From Dugong dugon (taxonomy: Eukaryota; Chordata; Mammalia; Sirenia; Dugongidae), in contig CM057481.1 in the NCBI GenBank assembly GCA_030035585.1, forward strand, positions 10,317,128 to 10,381,127: a DNA stretch of 64,000 nucleotides. Direction: 5' to 3'. The position numbers were made by a program, and so were the translations under genes. The notes beneath the pieces were generated by a model. It saw only the letters and a program-made list of their open reading frames with translations, searched no databases and had not been told where the DNA came from. This document shows, one piece after another, positions 1 to 12,700 of the stretch. The first letter of the stretch is position 1; every line of letters starts with the position of its first letter.

Positions 1-139
1 ATATATCCCCATCCTGAACCAGGGTGGTGGAATACTCTGAATGGTCAGGACTGGGCGCTCTCACCTAAACCATGTGAAAGGTGGTACCCAAGGATAATGG
101 GATTCTGTTCCTAGAAGGAGGGGAAGGGAGGGAGTACTG

Positions 140-175
140 AATGTATTTTTTTTTTTTTTTTTAAAAAAAAAAAAA
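140..175. repeat. Poly-T/poly-A palindromic run
   Basis: A run of about 18 T is followed directly by about 15 A. Probably remnants of retroposon tails or a slippage-prone low-complexity site. Confidence 0.7.
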
Positions 176-535
176 GGACATCCACTACTGTTCTGCAGAG
201 GGGGAGTTTTCCACTGGAAGAAAACAGCACCAGTAGCTTATCTGAGCGCTGCCTTTGTGCGTGAGTTTGGCCTGGCATATTCTGGTGCGGTGGTACATTT
301 GGTACCAAGGCTGCACAGGACGGATACTCCCAGCACGTGTGCGAAAGTAGCCTGCTGTCCAATTTTCCTTAGCACGTAGGCTCGAGATGATGCCTGCTTC
401 CCAAAGGCCTTGTCACAGTGTCCTCCCTTTCTTGTGAATGTATGATTTATGTTCTGTTAGTGGCAGGAAGCTGCTCAGATGACCCACCCAGTCCTGCTGC
501 TGCCCCTGTGATGGTTTGTTTTTCTCATTGTTCAG

Positions 536-706
536 CGCTCCATCAGCTTCCGCAGTGAGAGCCGGCCTGACATCCTTGCCCCCCGACCCTGGTCCAGAAA
601 TGCCACCCCCTCAAGCACAAAACGAAGAGACAGCAAGCTGTGGAGTGAGACCTTTGACGTGTGTGTCAATCAGATGCTCACATCCAAGGAAATCAAACGT
701 CAAGAG
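536..706 (+). CDS. ARHGEF3: ARHGEF3 exon, N-terminal linker (human residues about 69-125)
   Basis: This is the first coding exon in the window, 171 nt in phase 0. The acceptor is ...ctcattgttcag and the donor is gtaggc. It begins RSISFRSESRPD and ends KEIKRQE. The Arg/Ser-rich stretch precedes the DH domain and belongs to the N-terminal region reported to contact mTORC2. The preceding exon is not in the window. Confidence 0.96.
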
Positions 707-3700
707 GTAGGCTAGGGGCCCATGGAATTGGCGATGTGTTTTGAACAAAGGCAAACAAAGAAGCCACACTGTGGCCCATGCCATGGTCCCCAAATCATTT
801 CTTCATTGCATTTGTAGAAGGAGGACAAATGGGGGTGTCAGGGCTTGTGGAAGGAACTGAGAAACCAGCGTCCAGCTGGGTGGGAACTGATGTGAAAATC
901 TGAAATTACTAAGAAGAGGAATTAGGAAGTGCCTGCGTAGGATCCTGGAGTTCACGAAGATAATCACTTTAGTTACATTTTGGTGGTAACTTCTAACAGG
1001 TTGACCGGTTGCCATTGAGTTGATTCTGACACACGGGACGCCATGTGTGTCAGAATAGAACTGTGCTCAGTGGTGTTTTCAGTAGCTGATTTTTCAGAAG
1101 TAGATCATCTGCTCTTTTCTTCCAAGGTGCCTCTGGGTGGACTCAAACTCCAACCTTTTGGTTAACAGCGAAGCACATTAGCCATTTCACCACCTAGGGA
1201 CTCCAGCAGCTTCTAGGATATTTTTAAATATTCAGTTTATGAAACTTTGATTGATTTAGCTTTGTGGAAAACTTATTTTCTATGGAATTAGGTTATTTTC
1301 ATTCCCTGTAAGGTTTCTGTATCGATAGCCCTAAGTGGCTATTGTAATATTATCTGTTATAAAGGCCTTGCTGTGTGCCAGGCTCTGCTAAACACTTCTT
1401 ATATGCATCATCTAGGGAAGATTCTCGGGGTATATATTTTTTGTGGAGAACCTGACATTGGCAAAAGGGGGTACTTGAAAGTTTCCTAGATTCTTTTTGA
1501 TTCAGCAGTTCTTTTCTAAGAATTTATCTGCCAGGCCTACCTGTGTACATGTGAAAAGCTGTATGTGCAAGGTTATTTACTGCGGTAATGTGTATAAATA
1601 TACTAGTGTGAAAAGAGCCTGACATCTCTTACTAGAGGCTGCTTAAATAATGAGTGTCCGTGCATGGAATACTACACAGCTGTAGAAATACATGAAGAAG
1701 TGCTGATACAGATGTATGGCTAGGTGGACAAAGCAAGACATGAAGTAGGGTACATTATTTGCTGCCGTTATATAAAAAAGAAAGAAGAATGTATGGGTGT
1801 GTGTATGTACACATTAGCTTGTAGAACCATAAAATATTTCTGGAAGGACATACAAGGAAATGGCAAGGTCATTGCCTTCTGGGAGGGGATCTGGGTGGCT
1901 AGAGGAAGGAGATGGAAGGGAAAGCTTACACCACGTGCCCACTTGTGCACTTTAAATTCTGAACCAGGTAAATGCATTATCTATCGAAAACTGAATAAAG
2001 CACTTAAAAATAATAGATGCACTGAAAAATTCCTGGGAAGAAATAGGGCAAAATCGTAACAATGGTTCACAAGATAGTATTATAGATAATTTTAAATTTT
2101 CTTCTTCATGCTTTTCTGTGTTTTCCCAAGTATTAACAGTGTATGTATATAACTTGTATAATCTGATAAGGAAAGAAAAGCAAGATGAGAGAGGGAGAGA
2201 GAAAACGAGAATCAATGAATACGTAAATTAATATGACTGAATTAATTCTGCAGATGAGGAAAGTATTAAGGTACCTTGAGTAAAAGGCCATCTGCTAGTA
2301 AGTTACAGAGTCAGGATCTGAAACCATCTTTTGTCCTCCAAGGCTCACAGTCTTCATGGGACACTGTGCAACCCCACCGCAGCCACCTGACTGCGTATTT
2401 TGTTTCCCAGTGTTGCGTTCTGTGGTTTTTCCTCTTCTCAGGACCACATCATGTGATTAGTCTCTAGTAAATAGACGTCTGAGGAAATCTGAGGAAGGTT
2501 CAAGTAAAGTCTAGTTCATTGGATTGTACCATTCCATTCCCTGGTTTTGATAATGCACCATAGTTAGTCAGGATGCCACCACTGGGGGAAGCTGGGTGAG
2601 GGGTACACGGGGCCTTGCTTTACTATTTTTTGCAACTTCTTATAGGTCTATAATTATTTCAAAATAAAAAAGTTTTTTTTTTTTTTTTAAAATAGAGGAC
2701 CAGGAGGGCCTGACATGGAGGTCCCTTTGCGCTCCCCTCCAGCCCAGCCTTCTGCCTCTGCCCGCTTTGTCAGAGAGCACACTCATTGTTCTCCGTTCTG
2801 CCAACCCCTGAGGTGGAGTTGTACCCACAGCCTGCTGGCTTCATCTCACTAGACTGAAGGATATGCGGTGGTCCCTGAACTATCTTTACAAGCTTGAGAT
2901 TCTTTAATAATGTCATGTTTGCCAACAGTTTTGACTCCCAGATAAAAATGAGCATTCTTCACATCATTGCTTTTTAAATTACGATGGCTTAGTAGACCCA
3001 AATTAGAAACAGTCCATTTACACACTCTTGCACGGCAGCCGGCTCCTCTCATTTTATTTTTTGTACCTTGTGGGGTTGAGAAGTAATTTAGAATGAATTA
3101 ACTTTGCCAGTCATTTAGAGTGATAAAATATTGGATTCCTCATACAATCCTAGCCTCAAGACAAGTAGCTGATAGGAGTAAAACTTTCTGCTGAGATTCA
3201 CCTTCTGTTGAAGGAAGACAAATGTGATGCCCAATTAATAATCCTGCCATGTGCATCTCTGAGACCAAAAAAAAGGAAAAGAAACAAACCCATTGCTGTT
3301 GCATCAGTTCTGACTCCTAGCGACTCAATAGGACAGAGTAGAACTGCCCCATAGGGTTTCCAAGGCTGTAAATCTTTACAGAATCAGATTGCCACATCTT
3401 TCTCCCACGGAGCAACTGTAGATTCGAACTGCTGACCTTTCAGTTAGCAGCCAAATGCTTTAACCATTGCACCAGCAAGGCTCCTTGGAGAACAGACCCT
3501 GAATCGTATCTTATGATTGACACTCAAAGACATGGACTCCCTGGCCCCAACTGTCATTATTTTACCTTAAAGAGTTCCCTCTTATTTGGCTGCATCAAAG
3601 TTCTGTAACACGAACAATGACTCGTTGAATTAGAAATGTGTGGAACCTCTTTTTCCCACTAACAGAGAAGCACGTTCTAGAGAAGTTTTGCACAGTCTTT

Positions 3701-6700
3701 TCTTTGAGGTTTTACCCACTAGATGCATTTGCTGCAGGTTAACTTTTCAAGGTGCACTGGTGGCTCAAATGGTTAAGCTCTCGGCTGTAAACTGAAAGGT
3801 TGGTAGTTAGAACCCACCCAGCAACTCCGTGGGAGAAAGACCTGGCCATCTGCTCCTGTAAAGATTACAGCCAAGAAAACCCTGTTCGGCAGTTCTACTC
3901 TGTCATATGGGGTGGCTATGAGTCAGAATCGACTTGACGGGCCCTAACAACAACAACTTAACTTTTAAAAGACAGAAATGAGTAGATTTGGGGCTTCAAG
4001 GACTAGAACCATCACTGTTTGGAGCTGGTCTCCTAAGCAAAGGGAAATTCCAGTGAATGCGTTTTGTCTTTCCTTACAGGCCATCTTTGAGCTTTCTCAA
4101 GGAGAAGAAGACTTGATAGAGGACTTGAAATTAGCAAAAAAGGTAAATTTAAATCCAGTGGTCATCTGAGTCACCTCACGTTCTTTCCTCTGAGTAATCT
4201 CGCAAGACTGTGCTTTATGAGCACCCTCTTTATGACTAAGAGGAATCAACAACTGAGAAGACCTGCCACCCTAAACTGAGCAGTGGGGAAAACAGCTCAA
4301 AACAAGAAGGTGGAATAGCTCTCTGGACCAGGCACCCTTAGGGGTTCTTCTCCGCATATCTAATGCACCTCAAAGAATACTTAAGTTTAAATGAGAAAAG
4401 TGCTTATGGAGGCTTGCTGTACAGTTGGTTGTCCTGGAACCCTCAGATGCAGGGCCTCCTTATCAGTGGGAGAGGGGATGTGGATGTCTCAGCTTACAGC
4501 TATGCCTTAGAAATAAAGTCACTGAGTCCCAAAAGTGGATGAAGTGGTTAAGTGAGGCAACTGCAAACTGTTGTGTATATTGGGGTCTTTTATATGGAAA
4601 TTTGTTTTTAATCACATGGGACTCATGCCCCTTGACAATAAACCATCCTCAGAAACCTTTCCATTCACGTGGCCCCTCTGGCCTGGAGATGAAAATCCAG
4701 ACTCTTTCCTCTAATATTGACGGTCTCCTCAGAGAATCACAGGGTTGGAAGAGTGCCTCCTTTCCTTCAGGGTCCTTGGTCCAGCCTTCTGCTGATGTGA
4801 AGCCTCATTTGTAGCATTCCTGTGAGATGGCCATCTAAGCTTTGCTTGGACACAGCCAAGACAATGGGTGTTAGGCAGGGCTGGAGGAGGAGGAAGGAGA
4901 GGACAAAGAAGGCATCTGCCTCTGGGAGAAGTCTTGCTGGTTGTGTGTCCAACTCCCCTTTCCTGCATCAATGTTTCCCAGACCCAGCTGCCTTATGATG
5001 TTTTACGCGCATGGTGATCTTACCTTACTAGTCCTTTCCTTTTCCTTTCAACCATTCAAATCCACGCATCTTGCAGGAACCAGCTCACATCTCACTTCAT
5101 TCTTCATCAGCATGTATTGCCGCCGCCTCTGTACCAGGCAGCTCATCTTTAAAACCTCCCGCGACTACTCCAGCCTCCAACCATCTCTGACCCTCTAGAG
5201 CAGTTATGATTTGATCATTTTTGCTGCTATGTGACATCTCTTCTTGAACTACTTTTTAAACTTACAATTTTCCATGTGCTTTTTTTTTTTTAATCTTCCA
5301 AATCAGCTTCAAATTTCTAGAAGACAGAGACTGTCCGCTGAGTCTTTGTACGCCGTTACCCATACCTGTTGCAGTACAGTCGATTCCAACTCATAGCGAC
5401 CCTATAGGACAGAGTAGAACTGTCCCATAGGGTTTCCAAGGAGCGGCTGGTGGATTCGAACTGCTGACCGTTTGGTTAACAGCCCTAGCTCTCAACCACT
5501 GTGCCACCAGGGCCTCATGCTATTACAGTGCCCTGCATAAAATTTTGTGTTATTGTTGTTTAATTATTGTTAGTAACAGACGGTAGGGCTGGTGGCCAAG
5601 GTTTTGGCATCTTTGCTTTGAATCAGTAGTAAAGGGTGCTAATCACTTTTTCTTTTATTTTTTTAAACTAGGGGTCAATTGAAAAAGATCCTGCTGATAA
5701 CTTGTTCTGTATGAAGTCGGAATTTTTCAACCTGTAGGATCTTCAGTGAAGTTGATTTTTTAAACATTGTACCAATCAAATCTGCTCTGCATAGAAGATT
5801 TGTGCCCCTCCCTAGATGTATGATATACTAAAATTAAAAAGGTGTTTGTTTTTTTTTTAAATCTGGTTTGGTTTTCAACAAGCACAGAAGGCTCAAGGCA
5901 GTACTGGACTCTCATCCCCTGTAGTCACACCCGTCTGCAGCATTGTGGGAGAAGTTGTTGGGGACAGTTGTTTTGTTATCTGTAGGGACTCTCAGGAGCC
6001 ATTTACCTTTCTCACTTACGTGCTCACGTGTTAAAGGTTTGCCTCCATCTCTTGCCTTTCTTGTGCAGGCCTATCATGACCCCATGCTGAAACTCTCCAT
6101 CATGACAGAACAAGAGTTGAATCAGATTTTTGGAACACTGGACTCTCTAATCCCTCTACATGAAGGTACAATTTTGTTCCCAGAGTGAGTCTAGACTTGT
6201 AGCCTTAACTGAGTTGTCTTATAACGAGTCAGTGATTACATAATAATATGAGTAACCCAGAGCTTACTTCCAGCCTGTTCATATCTGAATGCCTAACACA
6301 ATAAGCGTTCTGCTTGTTTGTTTTTTGCCAGATCTCCTTAGTCAGCTTCGAGATATTCGGAAGCCTGATGGCTCAACTGAGCATGTTGGTCCCATCCTCG
6401 TGGGCTGGGTAAGAAAAGTCTCTGGGGTTGCTTGAAGGTCACTTTCAGTAACTTAGATGGACTTTCATTTTATCTAGATTTTTTAATAGGCAAAGATGGG
6501 TTTCACATCAGAAAAAAAATAAAATAGCAAATTCCTAGTAAAAATTATATTTAGGTTTTAGGTCTTCAAAGCATGAAAAAAAATTTATGTAAATTTACTG
6601 TATTTAAAGATAATCTGGCCTTTTTGCAGTAAAATAAGTAAAGACTTACCTGAAACTATTATTTTCACATCAAACAAAGTAAAACTAGTTAATGTTCAAT

Positions 6701-9700
6701 TCAGGCCAATTACTAATATAGTTATTACCATTTCTATTCCAGTAAAAATTGATGGACATATTCTTGTCTGTCACCAAAAAAGCTTCTGGTCAGCCTTAAA
6801 GAAGAAAAATCTCATGGTCAAAATGTTCCATGACCAAGGTAGTAACTAAATGTTGCTAATGTTTAGCATATACCCGATCCTAAGTATCTTCAGAGGAGAG
6901 CTGGGTATATGCTGACCTTCATCTCAGCTTAACCCATTTGCCTTTTCTAACTAAACAAAGAAATGCTCCGAGACACTAGGTTGAAGGGTTATAAGTTTAT
7001 GGTCCTGAGGCTGAATTTGTCTTCTGTTGGATGGCATCATATTGTCAATTGTTTAATTCTCTTTAGACAAGACATGCGTGTGCTCTATGTTGCTGGGGTC
7101 CCCTACTCCCTATTCCTCCTCTGAGCTCTTGTGTGTTCACCCCAGCTCCAGGTGTTTGTCATTTGTTATGAAGCAGGTAGTGAAAGCAGACTATTTTGAT
7201 GACTTCTTCCAGGCAGGATTAGGTCTCTCGTCCTCTGATCCACACAGTGTTCCAGAAAAGTAGGCAGGAAGTGCCATGACAGCAAGTATCAGAGATTATT
7301 TCTGTTTGGACAGTGTTGTGAAAGTGTGAATCTTGGTGTTGCTGTGTGCATACTCTTTATTCAATTATACTTGTCTTTTAACCTTCCTAAAACCCAGTTG
7401 GTGGAAACGGTTAACCCAGTAGGCTGCTAACTGAAAGATTGTAGGTTTGAGTCCACCCTGAGGTGCCTCCAAAGAAAGGCCTGGTGATTTCCAAAAAAAT
7501 CATCCATTGAAAACCCTGTGGAGCACAGTTCTACTCTGACGTACGTGGGGTTGCCATGAGTCAATCAACTTGACAGCAGCTGGTTTAACTGTGAAAACCC
7601 AGTTACTTTGTCTTTATGCCATATGGACGTGCAGAAAGCTTTGGCATCGCTCTCTTAGTTTAACTTATGCTTCTTGATCACTGTCTTGACTGAGAAACTT
7701 TGAGGATTTCATGACTTGAATTGCTTTAGCCTGGGCTGAGTCAGTTTTAGCCCTGAAACTGAAATATCCCAAGGGTATCTAAAAGGCAGGTAATGTTCTA
7801 AGATGAATAATTTAGAAAATGAGCCGTAATATTTCAGGAGAGGTTATTTATCTTCTATTTTTGACTTTCGTTTTATTATGAGCCCTGGTCTATGTTTTAA
7901 CTTCTTCAGCCCCCAAAGAAATAGTCTGCAAAGAGAGCCAGGCAGCTGGAGACAGAGGGAATAATGAGAAGAGGGTCTGCCTCAATATTTCTTAAACTTT
8001 CTGAGTCTGGACTGCTTTGATGGGATGGAGTACAGGGCAGTAAGTTTCCACTCCAGAATTAGCATAGTGACTGCTGTTTTAGGACAGGACAGCAACGTAG
8101 AACTACATGGTTTCTTTAAGTATCATATTCAAATTGTCAATTTGTGCAAGAAGCAAAATCGTAGGAATATGCCTTTTTATTAATTGTTTCTGAAGTAAAT
8201 GCTTGTCACTTTTATTAGGAAATCTGTTTGATCTGGGGACATCTTTGGCAGTCCTTTTCTGAACATACCCAAAGCAAGTGTGTCCATGCTGGTTCATTTT
8301 TCTCTGGACCCTTCAGACATCAAATGGGGACTTGCAGCTTGACGAGAAGCCTGTAATTAAACAAGTGACCCCTGTTAGCAGACCTCAGGAGAAACAGCCC
8401 TTATTTATCAGGACTGATGAGCTGTTAAACGTTTTCCTCTTTTAACTGCAGATGTGTCCATTCGAGGGGGAACTTGTAACCAAGGGGTACATCTGTTTGA
8501 GTTCTGGTCTTTTTAACAGAACAAAATAAACATCTTAGTGGACTTCGAATGAGAAAAGTCAGAGCCCATTCGACCCATGAAAAATTGATTTATTTCCCCC
8601 CAAAGGGAAAAAAAAATGAAAAAACCCTTTTAAACAAGCGAGCCTCCCAAGTGGGACAGCCCTGGCCAGTCCTTTTGCCCTTCGAATGAATCAATTACTT
8701 TTACTTTGAAGACCTTAAACAGAAGAGTTGCTTTTTTCCCGGGAACCACCCTGGTTATTAAGGATCAGCCACCCTCCCCACTAACCCACCCGCCGCAGGC
8801 AGGTGAGCTGTTGGAGTAAGCCTTCCCTATCAGAAAGAAGTGGCTCCCCAGGACTTAGCATCGTGCTGTCAGTTTTTTAAGTCATAAAATAATATATAGG
8901 CTCTCCAAGGCATGTTCTCATGTTAATTTGGGTTCTAATTAAATTTTAATTTCAAAGAGAGAGGCAGGGTACATGGAAGCAAAAGAAAAAGATTTCTTCT
9001 CTCTCTTTTCACAGTGTTAGGGAGATAGAATTTTTTAAAAAAGTGAGAGAATTTCCCTTAGGAATTCTTGACAGCCTATTTAAAGAGATGCCAGTGGCAC
9101 AGAGCTTTGGCCGAGGAGGAAAACAGGCTTCAGACGCTAGTTCTGTCTCCAGCTGAGCAAGTACTTTGCTTCTGTAAACCAGTTTCTTAAAAAAAAATTC
9201 TAAGGACAAGTAATAATGATACTTGAACTTACTAATTTTTTTTTTTTTTTTTTTTACCATGGGCCAAGCTCTGTGCTATACATTGTTTATCTTATCAAGG
9301 GAGAGGAGGACATTAGTATATGCGTTTTGTAAGTGGAGAAACTGAGGCTCAGAAGGGTCACCCAACTAGTTAGTGTCCGAGTTAGCTTTGAACCTGATTC
9401 TGTTTGACTTCAGGGTCAATACTCTTAGCCACTGCATTATCACCTCTCACCGACTTCCTCATTTACTATAATAAGTGAGTGGGTATGTATTTTGGAACCA
9501 AGATGTGTACACTCTTCTTCATCACCTGTCAAGTTAGAGATCACTTGTGGCTTTTTCACTCCAGTGGGCTGAACGAGAGAGCCTTTCAGGTATTGTCCAG
9601 AAACAGCACCCTGTCAGGTGTGAACACAGGACCACAGCCTGATGAGGTTGCCATGGCAACCAGGCAGCAGGATCAGAGAGATTAACGGCCCATTGGACAG

Positions 9701-12700
9701 TCAGCAGCCGTGTGGTAGAGGCTAGTTTACATCTGATGGTTACTGCGGATTTGTTTCTTCATAACGAAGTCACTGGGCATTTCCAGGTCCTTTTAAAAGG
9801 CAAGGAAGTGGAAACAAAATTAAGAGGCCCTGAGGCCCTTTTTAATTAACTCTGAAAATCTAAATTATAAGCCACAACACCCCATCTAGGGTATGTGTGT
9901 GTGTAAGTACTAATTATCATTACTTTCAAATATGAGGTTTGAGAGAAGAATTTCTGCAGCTTTTTTAAAACACAAATAGATGTTCTTACCATTTAAGGAA
10001 GGTAGACATTTCCAAGGAATGTTAAGCTCGACAGTGAACTCTTAAACGTTACTTCCCTGCTATGTTTTTTTTTTGTTTCGGTCACTGAGAAAATAATTTC
10101 AATAAGAGGTATAAAAGATGCAGCAGAATGCCACTACATTTTATTTTTAAACAATGTTCCCAAACCATCAGTTATAATCTAACCTGGTAATCCAGGGCAC
10201 GTTCATTTATTTGCTCATTCAGAGCACAAACTTCGAATGTCTGCTGTATATTAGGCCCAGTGCAAAGTATTGAGGATGAAGAAATGAAAGACACCATCTT
10301 GCATGGAATCCCTCCACAAAGCAGATGTCATAGTGAATGTAGCTTCCTATTCCAAGGGAGAAACAAAATCAGCCAGGCCATTGGCCACATGTAATTGTCT
10401 GTGGTCGCTTCCTGGAGGCTGACAGCCCATGTATTAGGATGCCGAGCCTAGGTGCCGTCTAATAGGGAGGAGTGCAAATGGGAGCTAAACAGCTGTTTCA
10501 TTGAGTCACTGGCACTGTGTTTGCACAATGTGACTAATGGGATATGTCAGAGGGATTAGCATTTTGCTGGAAGGAAGGCAGTGGAGTTGAAATATTCTGC
10601 AGTCTTTAAGCTTAAATTGTCCTTGGCTTGTTATTGTGGTGTTAACCATTAAGTATAGCCAAGAATCGTTCTTGGCATGTCAGACCTAATTTAAGAGATT
10701 TTTCTAAATGTTTCCTGAATCTGATTTTTCACTAATCATACTTTTGCGTTAATATCTTGGGGCCCTTTGTAACTGGGCTGCCTTGGAATCTTAAACTAAC
10801 GTAGAGGCGCTTGTACAGAGCCCTGCAAAGGGCTGGGCTATGGAGTCTGGCCGCTTGCTTTCTTTTTGTGCCACTAAGTCTTCTAAATGAGTTTCTTGTG
10901 ACTAATTTTAATAGAAATCCTCTAAACCTAAGAGGTTCTTCTCTCACCAGATAGTTTTGGAAGGTTAGGACAATTCTGCACTGTAAGCATATCCAACAAT
11001 TCCGGTTCTTTCATTTTTAGCTTAAGTTGGCAGAAAATGCAAGTGAACCGTGAAATGGGTCTTAACAATCAAGAAAGTAAATGTGCAGCTAAGAAAATCA
11101 GTTAGTGTAAGGAAGCCAGAGCCTAGGAAAGCTGTCCATTGCCTGCCATTTTGAAGAATTCCTCTGGTCTCCTCCAGCCATGCAGAGAAAGGAATGTTGG
11201 CCAGGCCTGGAGACCAGTTAGATGTTTGTTCAGTCCCCAGGAGTGATGCTAGCTTGCTGCTTTAGAGCTCATTTTAACACTCCAGCCTTTTGGGTTTTTG
11301 TTCCTAGCTGCCTTGTCTCAGCTCCTATGACAGCTACTGCAGCAATCAAGTAGCTGCCAAAGCTCTACTGGACCACAAAAAACAAGATCACAGAGTCCAA
11401 GACTTCCTGCAGCGATGTTTAGAATCCCCTTTTAGCCGCAAACTAGACCTCTGGAATTTCCTTGATATTCCGAGAAGCCGTCTGGTGAAATACCCTCTGC
11501 TTCTTCGAGAAATCTTGAGGCACACACCAAATGATAACCCAGATCAACAGCACCTGGAAGAAGCAGTAAGTCTGTCTATCCTTTCTCTCCTCCCTTGTTA
11601 TTTCCCACATAATGGTTTGTGGATTGGGTGAATGAGTGAACGGGACAGCTCGAGGGGGATGGGACTCTGGAATCATGGGTTCTAGGCCTGGCTCCTCTAT
11701 CAACCACGTTTGAATTTTGCAAGTCACTTATCCTGACTGTGCCTTAGTTTCCTAACCTGTTAAAATGCATTGTTTACTTGAAATGTACTCTAAGATTCTT
11801 TGAATTCTAAAATTTCTTGATTCTGTATAGGTGACTTTTAATCCATTTGTTACAACTGCTGACTGTGAGGGTTAGCATCTCTGTGGAGATTTTAAATTGA
11901 AGATTTTTGTTTAATTGGAAAAGGGCAGTTGCCTCGTGCTTTAGGCCCAAAGCTCGTTTGTGAGGTCAACATGCATTTAAGATCTAGTTCCCCTCGGTCC
12001 CAATTGTAGTGGAGTGTTTAGTCAAACATCCTGCTTACCAGCAGACTGCTCATCCAGCAGTGTTCATTGAGTATTGGGTGGGGGACTTGGGAAATATGGA
12101 TATGGATTCTTCTCTAGCAGCGATTGAAGATCAGGAAGAATGGGGTCTGTATCAAGAAAATATTGCAAACTGTGAGCATTCACTCAGCATGTTTCCAACT
12201 GGGGTGGCCTGCAGGGCATGGCAGAGGAGACGGTGTACCAGGAGGAGCAAAGTCCTGAGCAAAGGTGTAGAGAAGTGACAGGCAGGTCATGCCTGGGGAG
12301 TATCATGGAACAGTCTGTCTGGGATTGAGGATACTCTGAGGCAGCAGCGGGAGATAAGGCAGAGGACATGGGCTCAGATCTGATTATAAAACCAGTACCT
12401 GTTGCCAACAAGTTAATTCGTACTTATAGTGACCCTGTAAGACGGAGTGGAACTGCCCCATAAGGTTTCCAAGGGTGTAATCTTTATGGAAGCAGATCGC
12501 CAGGTATTTCTCCTAGGAGCTGCTGGGTGGATTTGAACCACCAACCTTTCAGTTAGCAGCTGGGCACTTAACTGTTGTGCCACCAGGGCTTCTTGTTGTT
12601 GTTTGATGCCACTGAGTTGATTCTGACTCATAGTGACCCTATAGGACAGAGTAGAACTGCCCCATAGGGTTTCCAAGGCTGTGATCTTTACGGAAGCAGA

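Larger units (their letters stand above)
707..4079. other. ARHGEF3 intron: old L1, MIR and three AfroSINEs
   Basis: Non-coding intron of 3.4 kb. Besides the repeats listed separately, I see no exon-like open frame with splice sites. The stretch 2,700-3,240 looks single copy. Confidence 0.8.
4143..6068. other. ARHGEF3 intron: L2 with nested AfroSINE
   Basis: 1.9 kb. 4,150-4,950 has no clear repeat or gene. The rest is L2 with a SINE inside and AT-rich sequence before the next acceptor. Confidence 0.75.
6409..11307. other. ARHGEF3 intron, largely single copy
   Basis: 4.9 kb with only one AfroSINE (7,400-7,593) and one MIR (about 9,255-9,460) that I recognise. The blocks 7,600-9,000 and 9,470-11,300 are repeat-poor and could hold regulatory sequence. 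No extra exon recognised. Confidence 0.7.

Noticed and set aside
1724..2059. 111-codon plus-strand frame
   Set aside because: Falls in an old L1 3' end; not L1 ORF2 in frame and with no splice context.
4425..4814. 129-codon plus-strand frame as an extra exon
   Set aside because: No similarity I recognise and no matching splice sites; the flanking ARHGEF3 exons already join in phase.
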